Counted from the stretch's first letter, positions 1 to 7,306 are shown. The stretch is DNA of 16,747 nt from CAZOBJ01 sp964577825 (GCA_964577825.1 CAZOBJ010000070.1:1-16747), one strand, 5' to 3'. Program-made: numbers and translations. Notes: generated from the letters alone by a model not told the origin.

Positions 1-890
1 CCGCCCAGGCTGAAGAGCGCGATGGCCGCGACCATGAGCGCGGCGGCGAGCACCCGGCGGGCCACCACGCGCGCGGGTGCGCGCTGTTCCAGGTGCTCGT
101 GCCCGAGCGCGGCCACCAACCACCCCAGCCCGATGCTCAACACCCCGCGCGTGGACTGCACGATCCCGCCGAACACCACGCCGATCTGCGCGAAGCAGGC
201 GAAGACGAGCAGGATCCCGCCGAACCACGCCAGGGCGAAGGGCAGGGCCTCCAGCCACGCGCGCGGGCGGGGCCGGTCGATGAGAAGAAGAAGCGGCAGG
301 ACCAGGACGCCGCTGACCATGTAACTCAAGGACGCGGACAGGGCCGAGGCCCGGGCCAGGGACAGTGCGTCGAAATGGTCCACGAGCGCCTTGATGCACA
401 GGTCGGTGAGCGAGTAGAAGAGCACGGTGGCAAGAAGCCACGCGAGCACGCGGCGCCTGAGCACCGTGCCCGCGCGCGCGAGCACCGCGGCCGCGGCGAC
501 GCTCAGGCCCACGGCCGCCCACTGCACGGGCGTGTAGTGGCGCGACAGGAACACGGCGCTGAAGGCCGCGAGCGCGAGGATCTTCAGTCCCAACAGCGGC
601 GAGAGGCGCGAGGCGTCTGCCTGGCGCAGGGCCCGGAACAGGCACGCCTGGCCCACGAGGTAGAAGACGCTCGTGCCCAGCACCAGGCCCGCGAACCCCT
701 CGACGGGCGCAAGCTGTGGCGGGCGCACCGCGAAGAAGAGCGCGGCCGCCAGCACCCCGAGCTCGATCTGCGCGAGCACGAGCAGGCGCACCGCGCCCTG
801 GGGCCACCGGCCCGAGAACCACCGGCTGCACAGGTAGCTCACGGACAGGAGAAAGGCGCTCCCAAGGCCGAGCAGGATACCCGTGATCAT
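1..890 (-). CDS. EamA/DMT-type membrane permease, C-terminus cut by window edge
   Basis: The minus strand reads open from an ATG at 890 to the left edge, giving 296 codons without a stop, so the C-terminus is missing. The product is almost entirely hydrophobic, with about nine or ten membrane segments. The first begins MITGILLGLGSAFLLSVSYL. The middle carries a DMT-superfamily pattern: a run ALRQADASRLSPLLGLK, then a helix, then a short loop with YTPVQWAAVGLS. This corresponds to the Ala/Ser/Pro-rich fourth helix and fifth-helix entry of EamA transporters. A GGGGA-type ribosome site lies a few bases upstream. The gene starts 34 bases after the methyltransferase stop and is probably co-transcribed with it. 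DMT members export metabolites or move lipid-linked sugars; the substrate cannot be read here. Family assignment is fairly secure, function is not. Confidence 0.8.
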   Translation of the reverse strand, partial: MITGILLGLGSAFLLSVSYLCSRWFSGRWPQGAVRLLVLAQIELGVLAAALFFAVRPPQLAPVEGFAGLVLGTSVFYLVGQACLFRALRQADASRLSPLLGLKILALAAFSAVFLSRHYTPVQWAAVGLSVAAAAVLARAGTVLRRRVLAWLLATVLFYSLTDLCIKALVDHFDALSLARASALSASLSYMVSGVLVLPLLLLIDRPRPRAWLEALPFALAWFGGILLVFACFAQIGVVFGGIVQSTRGVLSIGLGWLVAALGHEHLEQRAPARVVARRVLAAALMVAAIALFSLG

Positions 891-924
891 GGCGTGAGGT
901 CCCCGGGCTTGGCCGGTTGCACGG

Positions 925-1614
925 TCAGCGCCCGCCCAGCAGGGCGGCGCGCACCCGCGCGCGCCAGGCGCGCAGCCGCTTGCGCCGGGCGCGGCGGCGG
1001 CGTCTGGCCAGGATGCGGCGGAACTGGGGGCTGTCGCGGTGGGCCTCTACGAACGCGGTCTCGCGCGCGCCGGTGACGATGCTGTAGACCGCGTAGTCGG
1101 ACAGGTCGCGCTCCGCGACGGCGGCGGGCTTTCGGGCCTTCACGAAGACGCCCGGATCCTGGGGGTCGTCGTAGAGCTCCAGGTCCGCGCAGTCGCCGAA
1201 GATGTGGGCCATGTCCGCGCGCGAGAACCGCCAGTAGTCGTGCGGGAACCCGTGGTACTTGAACGGCTGCGACCGGGCGCTCAGCACGAGCACCCCGCCC
1301 GCTCGGCACACGGCTTTCATGTGGTGCACGGCCGCCTGCCAGTCGCGCATGTGCTCCAGGGTCTCCACGCACACCACCAGATCGAAGGCCGCCTCGCCGA
1401 ACCGGTCCGCGAGCGCCTCGGCGCGGCAGACCACCTCCACGCCCGGGCCGGGCTCGAGGTCCGTGCCCACGTACTCGGCGGGCTCGCCCAGGTTGCGAAG
1501 CACCGGGCCCACGGCGCCGTTCACCTCCCGGGCGCCGACCTCCACCACGCGCTTGCCGCGGATCTCGTCCGGACGGATGTGCGCGCCCACGAACGCGAGG
1601 ACCGAGACGTGCAT
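925..1614 (-). CDS. Class I SAM-dependent methyltransferase with arginine-rich tail
   Basis: This is a 229-residue protein with a Rossmann-type methyltransferase fold. Motif I is VVEVGAREVNG at residues 23-33, the acidic end of strand 2 is TDLEPG near 51-56, and motif IV with the post-motif helix is FDLVVCVETLEHMRDW at 77-92. A later stretch, YHGFPHDYWRFS at 120-131, is typical of Methyltransf_11-like enzymes found in cell-surface glycan clusters. Residues 199-222 are extraordinarily basic, with 14 Arg and one Lys in 24, suggesting a membrane- or nucleic-acid-binding tail. The reading frame stays open upstream to 2118, but that extension lies antisense to the U32 gene and is low-complexity. 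The chosen ATG has a strong GGGAGG site five bases upstream. The gene leads a two-gene unit with the EamA-like permease. The methyl acceptor is unknown; a glycan or lipid is an inference from the neighbours. Confidence 0.85.
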   Translation of the reverse strand: MHVSVLAFVGAHIRPDEIRGKRVVEVGAREVNGAVGPVLRNLGEPAEYVGTDLEPGPGVEVVCRAEALADRFGEAAFDLVVCVETLEHMRDWQAAVHHMKAVCRAGGVLVLSARSQPFKYHGFPHDYWRFSRADMAHIFGDCADLELYDDPQDPGVFVKARKPAAVAERDLSDYAVYSIVTGARETAFVEAHRDSPQFRRILARRRRRARRKRLRAWRARVRAALLGGR

Positions 1615-1619
1615 GCCTG

Positions 1620-1625
1620 CCTCCC
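1620..1625 (-). promoter_or_regulatory. Ribosome binding site of the methyltransferase
   Basis: The minus strand reads GGGAGG here, five bases before the ATG at 1614. It decides the start of the methyltransferase against a frame that stays open 168 codons further upstream, where no comparable site or family similarity is visible. Confidence 0.7.
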
Positions 1626-1655
1626 GCGCCCGTGCGCTTGCCGGGCGCGAAGCCA

Positions 1656-1683
1656 AGGGTAGGCCCGCGGGCCCGGGTGTCAA
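1656..1683 (-). promoter_or_regulatory. Candidate sigma70-like promoter for methyltransferase/EamA unit
   Basis: On the minus strand a perfect -35 box TTGACA (1683-1678) is followed after 16 bases by TACCCT (1661-1656), which matches the -10 consensus at only three of six positions. Transcription would begin near 1649, leaving a leader of about 35 bases that contains the GGGAGG ribosome site. The spacer holds a perfect 12-base palindrome, ggcccgcgggcc, at 1662-1673, which could be an operator or simply chance in GC-rich DNA. The perfect -35 box in one of the few non-coding stretches supports the call; the weak -10 lowers confidence. Confidence 0.4.
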
Positions 1684-1707
1684 GCGCGGCGGGGCTGTCC
1701 CCCGGCC

Positions 1708-1737
1708 TTGACCGACTGCGCGCGGCGCGCGTATGCT
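1708..1737 (+). promoter_or_regulatory. Candidate sigma70-like promoter for the U32 gene
   Basis: TTGACC (1708-1713, five of six matches) is followed after 18 bases by TATGCT (1732-1737, four of six matches). The expected transcription start, six to eight bases after the -10 box, falls at about 1744-1745, on the ATG chosen for the U32 gene. No purine-rich ribosome site lies between the -10 box and that ATG, so a leaderless transcript is predicted. The box lies back to back with the methyltransferase promoter; 24 bases separate the two -35 boxes. Confidence 0.45.
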
Positions 1738-1744
1738 GCGCTGC

Positions 1745-3814
1745 ATGGCCCAGTCGCATGACACCGGCACACCGGCGCGCATGGAGCTGTTGGCGCCAGC
1801 GGGCGGCGCGCAGGCGCTCCAGGCCGCGCTCGACGCGGGCGCGGACGCGGTGTACTTCGGCCTCCTGACCCTCAACGCCCGCCGCGGCGCGCAGAACTTC
1901 GCGCCCGCGGATCTGGCGCACGTCGTGCGCACGGTCCACGGCCGGGGCGCGCGCGCGTACCTGGCGCTCAACATCGACCTCACCGACCGCGAGACCGCCG
2001 AGGCCGCCCGCACGCTGGAGCTCGCCCGCCGGGCCGGGGTGGACGCGGTGCTCGTGCGCGACCCGTGGTTCCTGGACCTGCGTGACCGATTCCCGGAGCT
2101 CGAGTTCCACTGGAGCACTCAGGCCGCGGTGACCTCGCGCGCGGGCGTGCGCGCGGCCGCGGCGCTCGGGCTGGACCGGGTGATTCTGGCGCGGGAGCTC
2201 ACGCTCTCGGAGGTGCGCGCCGCCGCGTCCGTGCCGGGCGTGGCGGTGGAGGTCTTTGTCCAGGGCGCGCTCTGCTTCTCTGTCAGCGGGCGGTGTTTGC
2301 TCGCGAGCTGGGTGGGCGGGCGAAGCGGCAACCGGGGCACGTGCACGAGCCCGTGCCGCGTGCCCTGGCAGGTGGCCGGCGGCCCGCGGGGGCGGGTTTT
2401 GAGCATGCGCGACCTCGCGCTCGTGGAGCGGCTCGACGCCTTGCGCAAGGCGGGCGTGCGCGCGCTGAAGATCGAGGGGCGGCTCAAGTCCGCGCGCTGG
2501 GTGGGCCGGGCCGTGGCCGCGTACCGCCGCGCCCTGGATGCGGGCCCGGACGCGCGCACGGTCGAGCGGGTTCGCGCGCTCGGCGACTACGCGGGCCGAC
2601 GGATGACGGCTGGGTATCTGGACGGCACGCGCGCGGGGCTCACCGGCGCCTCCGGTCGTCCGCCGAGCTCGCAAGCGGCGGCCCCGCAGGCGCGCGCGGC
2701 CGAGGCGCCCACCTACGATCTGACCGTGCGCACCACGCCCAAGGGGCTGCGCGTCGCGTGCACGGCCCAGGGGCGCACCGAGACCTGGACCCTGCCGCGC
2801 ACGCGGGTGCGACGTCCCGAGAAGGCCACGCGCCTGGCGGACCTTGCCGCGCATCTGCGCCGAGCCCCGGTGCAGGAGCGGATCCTGGACCGGTTCGAGG
2901 CCGACGAGCCGCAGCGCCTGCTGCCGCCGAAGAACGTGAACGCGCTGCTGGACCGGATCTCCGCCGCGCTCCACCGCGCCCGGCGCGCGCCCGAATCCGC
3001 GGTGCGCGTGCGCCTGCCCGCGGGCGTGCGCGACCTGCTCTCCCCCGGAACGCCCGCGCCGGAAAACCGGTACGCGCTGGGCGAACGCGTGAACCGCGTC
3101 CGGCTGGAGGCGGGCCGCGCGGCGCGGTTTTTGGCGCGCACGGACGTGGAGAGCGTGGTGCTGGAGGGGGCCACCGCCAACCGCGTGCGCAGACTCGCGG
3201 ACCGGTTCGGGCCACAGCGTCTCGTGGCCGCGCTGCCGTCGGTCATCTTCGACCAGGGCCTCAAGCGCGTGCGCGACGTGCTGGCCGCGTGCAAGGACGC
3301 GGGGGTGGCCGCGGAGGCGAACTCCTGGGGCGGGTGGATGCTCGCGCGGGAGGCGGGCGTGGCCCTGGAGGCCGGTCCGGGCCTGGGCGTTCTCAACGCG
3401 CTCGCGGCCCGGGCCCTGGCCGCGCGCGGGTGCGGGTGCGTGGCCGTCAGCGTAGAGGCAGACCGCGCGCAGATGGAGGACCTCACCGGCGCGGCGTCCG
3501 TGCCGTGCGCGGTGACCGTGTTCGGGCGGCCGGCGCTTGTTGTCACGCGCGCGGCGCTCGACTGGGTCGGCCCCGGGGGCGCCTTGCTCACGGACGCGCG
3601 CGGCACCGTGCTGCGCGTGCGCCGCAAGGGGCAGGTCTGCGTGTTCCGGCCCGAGCGGCCCTTTGACCTCACGGATCTCTACAACGAGCGCGTGCGCGCG
3701 CAATGGTTCGTGGCCGACCTGTGCGCAAGCCCCGACCCCGCGGCCGAGTGGGCGGCCCTGGGCGAGCCGGGCAAGGGCAAGCTGCGGTTCAACTACGCGC
3801 GCCGACTCGTATGA
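1745..3814 (+). CDS. U32-family protein, RlhA-like (probable RNA hydroxylation factor)
   Basis: This 689-residue protein opens with the family hallmark MELLAPAGG (residues 13-21). The U32 signature is EVFVQGALCFSVSGRC at 169-184, followed by NRGTCTSPCR, giving Cys177, Cys184, Cys200 and Cys204. These four match the cysteines thought to hold an iron-sulfur cluster in U32 proteins. ALKIEGRLKS near 230-240 is also characteristic. Although labelled peptidases, studied bacterial U32 members such as RlhA (23S rRNA C2501) and TrhP (tRNA U34) hydroxylate RNA. Length and layout, with a central linker region and a second barrel-like half, resemble RlhA (about 650 residues) rather than the shorter TrhP type. 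The second half (about 465-615) looks like a degenerate repeat of the first without its cysteines. Start choice: ATG 1733 overlaps the predicted -10 box, so ATG 1745 is preferred; ATG 1781, at MELLAPAG, remains possible. Confidence 0.88.
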   Translation: MAQSHDTGTPARMELLAPAGGAQALQAALDAGADAVYFGLLTLNARRGAQNFAPADLAHVVRTVHGRGARAYLALNIDLTDRETAEAARTLELARRAGVDAVLVRDPWFLDLRDRFPELEFHWSTQAAVTSRAGVRAAAALGLDRVILARELTLSEVRAAASVPGVAVEVFVQGALCFSVSGRCLLASWVGGRSGNRGTCTSPCRVPWQVAGGPRGRVLSMRDLALVERLDALRKAGVRALKIEGRLKSARWVGRAVAAYRRALDAGPDARTVERVRALGDYAGRRMTAGYLDGTRAGLTGASGRPPSSQAAAPQARAAEAPTYDLTVRTTPKGLRVACTAQGRTETWTLPRTRVRRPEKATRLADLAAHLRRAPVQERILDRFEADEPQRLLPPKNVNALLDRISAALHRARRAPESAVRVRLPAGVRDLLSPGTPAPENRYALGERVNRVRLEAGRAARFLARTDVESVVLEGATANRVRRLADRFGPQRLVAALPSVIFDQGLKRVRDVLAACKDAGVAAEANSWGGWMLAREAGVALEAGPGLGVLNALAARALAARGCGCVAVSVEADRAQMEDLTGAASVPCAVTVFGRPALVVTRAALDWVGPGGALLTDARGTVLRVRRKGQVCVFRPERPFDLTDLYNERVRAQWFVADLCASPDPAAEWAALGEPGKGKLRFNYARRLV

Positions 3815-3829
3815 GGCAAGCGCGGCCGG

Positions 3830-5041
3830 TCAGGTGTGGTACTCCGCATTGATGGTGATGTACCCGTGGGTCAGGTCGCAGGTGTAGATCCGGGCCGCGG
3901 CCTGTCCCTGGCCGAGGTCGATGTCGAGGTCCACCTCGCGCTTGCGCATGGCCCGCGCCACGCGCGCGGCGTCGAAGGCCGCGGGCGCGCCCCGGTCGAA
4001 GAGAAGGGCCCCCGCGATCGAGACGCGCAGGCGCGATTCCCGCACCCCGGCGCCGCTTCGGCCCAGGGCCGCGACGATGCGCCCCCAGTTCGGGTCCGCG
4101 CCCGCGAGCGCGGTCTTCACGAGCGGACTCTGGGCCACGGTGCGTGCAGCCCGCTGCGCCGCGCCGGGGCTGCGCGCGCCGCGCACCCGCACGCGCACGA
4201 GGCGTCCGGCGCCCTCGGCGTCGCGGGCAAGCTGGCCGGTGAGCTCGGCGAGCACTTCCTGGAAGGCCCCGGCCAGGGCGCGCGCGTCAGGGCCGCGCGG
4301 GCTGCGCACGGGGCGGTTGCCCGCCCGGCCGCTCGCGAGCGCCAGGCAGGTGTCGTTCGTGCTCGTGTCCCCGTCCACGGTCAGGCAGTTGAGCGTGGGG
4401 TCCACGGCCTCGGCCAGAAGCGCGCGCAAGGTGCCCGGCGCCACGGCCGCGTCCGTGAGCACGAACGCGAGCAGCGTGGCCATGTCCGGCGCGATCATGC
4501 CCGCGCCCTTGGCCGCGCCCGCCACGCACACAGCGCGTCCGTTCAGGCGCACGCGCACGCCCGCCTGCTTGGGCCTGGTGTCCGTGGTCAGGATCGCCCG
4601 CGCAAAGGCCCGCGCCGCCGCCGGACGGCCCAGGCGCGCGTGGGCCTGGGCGAGCCCTGCGCGGACGCGGTCCATGGGAAGCCGTGCGCCGATGAGCCCC
4701 GTGGAGCAGACGAGGACCTGTTCCGGCGCGCACCCGACAAGCTCGGCCGCGGTCCGCGCGGTGGCCAGCGCGTCGCGGCGCCCCTGCGGTCCGGTGCATG
4801 CGTTGGCGATGCCGGCGTTGACCACCACCGCGCGCGCGGCGCCGCCCGTGCGGCGCAGGTGCGTGCGCGACAGGCGCACCGGAGCGGCCTGCACCCGGTT
4901 GCGGGTGAACACCCCGGCCGCCGCGGCGGGCCGTTCGGCCACGATGAGCCCGAGGTCGGGCGCGCCCGACTGCTTGAGTCCGGCCGACACCGCGGCGAGG
5001 CGCCACCCGGGCATGTCCGCGATCCGGGGCGGAGTGGGCAT
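3830..5041 (-). CDS. argJ: Bifunctional ornithine acetyltransferase / N-acetylglutamate synthase ArgJ
   Basis: At 403 residues the protein is full length for ArgJ. The enzyme moves the acetyl group from N-acetylornithine to glutamate in the cyclic arginine pathway; bifunctional forms also use acetyl-CoA. The self-cleavage site lies in KGAGMIAPDMATLLAF: the Ala188-Thr189 bond would be cut, leaving Thr189 as the nucleophile of the beta chain. Also present are VVNAGIANACTG near 73-84, STGLIG near 113-118, LTVDGDTSTND at 220-230, and the typical end YITINAEYHT. The start is supported by GAAGGA seven bases upstream. It is the last gene of the LPS train, 16 bases after a GT4 gene, and converges with the U32 gene. 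No other arginine gene is in view, so the context is metabolic only by association. Whether it is mono- or bifunctional cannot be decided from sequence alone. Confidence 0.97.
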   Translation of the reverse strand: MPTPPRIADMPGWRLAAVSAGLKQSGAPDLGLIVAERPAAAAGVFTRNRVQAAPVRLSRTHLRRTGGAARAVVVNAGIANACTGPQGRRDALATARTAAELVGCAPEQVLVCSTGLIGARLPMDRVRAGLAQAHARLGRPAAARAFARAILTTDTRPKQAGVRVRLNGRAVCVAGAAKGAGMIAPDMATLLAFVLTDAAVAPGTLRALLAEAVDPTLNCLTVDGDTSTNDTCLALASGRAGNRPVRSPRGPDARALAGAFQEVLAELTGQLARDAEGAGRLVRVRVRGARSPGAAQRAARTVAQSPLVKTALAGADPNWGRIVAALGRSGAGVRESRLRVSIAGALLFDRGAPAAFDAARVARAMRKREVDLDIDLGQGQAAARIYTCDLTHGYITINAEYHT

Positions 5042-5057
5042 GGCGCGGTCCTTCGGG

Positions 5058-6185
5058 CTAGGTCTCTTGGGCCGCGGGCGAGTCGGCCAGCACGTCCGCG
5101 ACGAACCGCTCCAGCGTAGCGCGCACGCGCCGGGGCGCGTGGCGCTGGCAGACGTAGTCGCGCGCGGCCGCGCCCAGCCTGCGCCGGCGCGGCAGGGACC
5201 GGGCCAGATCCACGAGGTGCCCGACCATCTCGTCGTCCGTGGCGCACACGATCGCGCCCGCCGGGTCCGAGGCGGCCAGGTCCGGCAGCGATCCGTGGTC
5301 CGCCACGAGCATGGGCTTGCCCGCGGCCATGAGCTCCAGGCCCGGCCGGGCGCTCCCGTCCGAGCCCGTCTCCATCAAGACGCCCAGGTCCGCGGCGGCC
5401 ACGGACTCGGGGAACCGGCACCCGGGCGAGAGAAAGGTCACCCGCTCGGCGATGCCCAGGTTCTCGGCCTGCGCGGCCAGGGCCTCCTGCAACTTGCCCC
5501 GGCCCAGGAGCAAGGCGCGCAGCCGCTCCTCGGTGTGCGCGGCCCGGGCGAAGAGGTCCAGGAACCGCTCCAGTCCGCGGCCGGGCTTCCACCGGGCCAC
5601 CAGGGCCGCGACCACCTCGCCCGGGCCGATGCCCTGCTCGGTGCGCACGAGCGACCCGTCCAGGCGCGGGTGGTACCGGTCCACGTTCACGGGCGCGGGC
5701 AGCACGGGCACGGGCTTGGCGTCCTCGCCGCTCGCGGCCGCGCGAGCTGCGGTGGGCGTGGTCGCGGCCAGACGGATGCCGTGCTGCTCCATCCACCACC
5801 GCATCGCGCGCATGATCGGCCGGCCGCTGCCGTCGTGCCACACGCGCACGACCGGCCTCTTGCCGCCCACGCCCAGGCCCGCGGCGATGGTCTCGATGGT
5901 CTGGTGGGTTAAGATGAGGTCCAGGCCCTCCTGGTCGCCCAGGCGGCGCAAGAGACGCGCGTCGTGCGGAAGCTTCCACACCTCGCCCCGGCGGGGAAAG
6001 TCCAGGTCCAGGAAGAGCTCCAGTCCCCGGTGGCGCGCGGCCTCGGCCAGCGGACCGTCCGGACGGCAGGCGAAGAGCACCCGGTGCCCGGCTTCCTGCA
6101 AGAGCTTCGCGTGCGCGAGCGCGGGTACGCCCGGCCCGGAGAGCCGGTTCGAGCTGATGACCGAGAGCAGGGTCAGGGGCTGCAT
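5058..6185 (-). CDS. GT4-family glycosyltransferase (LPS core/surface glycan)
   Basis: This 375-residue GT-B enzyme begins MQPLTLLSVISSNRLSGPGV, matching the N-terminal Gly-rich loop of GT4 enzymes. The donor-binding half has VAALVARWKPGRGLERFLDL (192-211), where Lys200 sits at the position of the usual K-G motif. It also has DGSARPGLELMAAGKPMLVA (276-295), in which Asp276 takes the place of the first Glu of the EX7E motif and Glu284 is the second. It would transfer a sugar from a nucleotide donor to LPS core or another glycolipid at the cytoplasmic face. The ATG has GGAGG seven bases upstream and lies within the end of the previous gene, giving a 13-base overlap. The frame stays open upstream to 6314, but that extension lies inside the neighbouring gene. 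Donor and acceptor are not recognisable. Confidence 0.87.
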   Translation of the reverse strand: MQPLTLLSVISSNRLSGPGVPALAHAKLLQEAGHRVLFACRPDGPLAEAARHRGLELFLDLDFPRRGEVWKLPHDARLLRRLGDQEGLDLILTHQTIETIAAGLGVGGKRPVVRVWHDGSGRPIMRAMRWWMEQHGIRLAATTPTAARAAASGEDAKPVPVLPAPVNVDRYHPRLDGSLVRTEQGIGPGEVVAALVARWKPGRGLERFLDLFARAAHTEERLRALLLGRGKLQEALAAQAENLGIAERVTFLSPGCRFPESVAAADLGVLMETGSDGSARPGLELMAAGKPMLVADHGSLPDLAASDPAGAIVCATDDEMVGHLVDLARSLPRRRRLGAAARDYVCQRHAPRRVRATLERFVADVLADSPAAQET

Positions 6186-7294
6186 TGGGTCGCCTCCGCG
6201 TACAGATCCTTCATGCGCCGGGCGAAGCGCCGCTCGTCGAACTCGGCCTCGGCCCGCGCGCGCGCGGCCCGGCCGAACGTCCTGCGCCGCGCGGGGTCGG
6301 CGACGAGCGCGCACAGCCCGTCGGCGAGCGCCTGCGCGTCCCCCGGGGGGGCCAGAAGCCCGGTCTCGCCCTCGCGCACGAGGTCCGGGAGCGTGCCCAC
6401 CGCGCTCGCGACCACGGGCAGGCCCGCGGCCATGGCCTCCAGGGTGGCGCGGCTGGAGCCCTCCGAGCCCACGCTCGCGAGCGCGAACACGTCCGCCGCG
6501 GCCAGCACCGCGGGCACGTCCTTGCGCACGCCCAGGAAGCGCACCGCACCGCGCAGGTCCTCGGCCCCGGCGCGGGCCTCGAGTGCGGGACGCTCGGACC
6601 CGTCGCCCGCGAGCACCAGGTGCGCCTGCGGCGCCCTCGCGCGTACTTGGGCGAAGGCCTCGAGCAGGACCCGGTGCCCCTTCACGGGTTCGAGCCGGCC
6701 CACGGCCGCGACCACCGGCGCGTCGGGCGGAACGCCCGCCTCGCGGCGCACCGGGCCGGGGTCGCCGCCGGGCGCGTACCGGTCCAGGTCCACCCCGTCG
6801 TGCACCACGCGGACCCGGCGCATGTCAAAGCCCGCCTCGCGGTAACGCTCGGCGATCCGGGTGCAGGCCGCGTGCACGAGCGCGGTGCGCCGATGGATGA
6901 GGCGGTTGACCCAGGTGGCGCGAAACGGGGTCACAAGCCCCCGGGTGCGCGCGAGCCTGGCCCGCAGCCCCAAGAGCGCGGCCGCGGCGGTCCAATACTC
7001 AATGCTATGCCAAGCGTGCACAATGTCCACATTTTCTCGGCGAACGCAAGCCCGGATTCTGCGCACGTCGGCGGCCAGGGCCCTGGGGTGGAACCCGCGC
7101 AAGAGGTGCAGCCCCTCCAGGCGCTCCAGGCCCGCGGCGCGGGCGCGCGCGTCCATTTTGCTGTGCGCACACGCGCCCACGAGCACGCGCACGCCCTGGT
7201 CCCGCAGCAGCCGGCACAGGCGCGCGGCCATGTACCCGGTGCCGCCACGGCCCTTGATCGAGCACAGGTGCAGCACGGTCAGGGTCCCGGCCAT
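6173..7294 (-). CDS. GT4-family glycosyltransferase, WaaG-like
   Basis: The 373-residue protein has a clear GT-B layout. The N-terminus has VLHLCSIKGRGGTGYMAARL (residues 7-26), the acceptor side has DIVHAWHSIEYW (90-101), and the donor side has VAAVGRLEPVKGHRVLLEAF (195-214) with Arg200 and Lys205. The EX7E motif is intact in EGSSRATLEAMAAGLPVVAS, with Glu278 and Glu286. These residues bind the nucleotide-sugar phosphate and ribose. It likely extends the LPS core or O-glycan. A GGGAG-rich ribosome site precedes the ATG, 12 bases after the ABC exporter stop. It overlaps the next GT4 gene by 13 bases; the two belong to the same clan but are clearly diverged. Codons for residues 87-101 are unusually AT-rich (minus strand, about 7040-6991). 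The sugar specificity is unknown. Confidence 0.9.
   Translation of the reverse strand: MAGTLTVLHLCSIKGRGGTGYMAARLCRLLRDQGVRVLVGACAHSKMDARARAAGLERLEGLHLLRGFHPRALAADVRRIRACVRRENVDIVHAWHSIEYWTAAAALLGLRARLARTRGLVTPFRATWVNRLIHRRTALVHAACTRIAERYREAGFDMRRVRVVHDGVDLDRYAPGGDPGPVRREAGVPPDAPVVAAVGRLEPVKGHRVLLEAFAQVRARAPQAHLVLAGDGSERPALEARAGAEDLRGAVRFLGVRKDVPAVLAAADVFALASVGSEGSSRATLEAMAAGLPVVASAVGTLPDLVREGETGLLAPPGDAQALADGLCALVADPARRRTFGRAARARAEAEFDERRFARRMKDLYAEATQCSP
7002..7029 (-). promoter_or_regulatory. Possible internal promoter within a GT4 gene
   Basis: In a locally AT-rich patch the minus strand reads TGGACA (7029-7024), a 16-base spacer, then TAGCAT (7007-7002). These match the sigma70 boxes at five and four of six positions. 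A transcript from here could serve the downstream GT4 gene and argJ. The coding constraint of the surrounding gene and the looseness of the boxes make this weak. Confidence 0.18.
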
Positions 7295-7306
7295 GCGCCC
7301 TGCTCC

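Noticed and set aside
1733..1744. Upstream ATG as the start of the U32 protein
   Set aside because: It overlaps the predicted -10 box, has no ribosome site, and would add only four residues outside the conserved domain.
887..3703. Minus-strand open frame of about 938 codons opposite the U32 gene
   Set aside because: The U32 gene on the plus strand has clear family motifs. The opposite frame gives repetitive Arg/Ala/Gly-rich sequence and also runs through the methyltransferase in the wrong frame.
3815..3829. Possible bidirectional terminator between the convergent U32 and argJ genes
   Set aside because: Only 15 bases lie between the stops, and neither they nor the adjoining coding ends show a stable hairpin followed by a T-run on either strand.
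3836..5119. Plus-strand open frame of 427 codons
   Set aside because: Antisense to argJ, which is unambiguous; the product has no recognisable motif.
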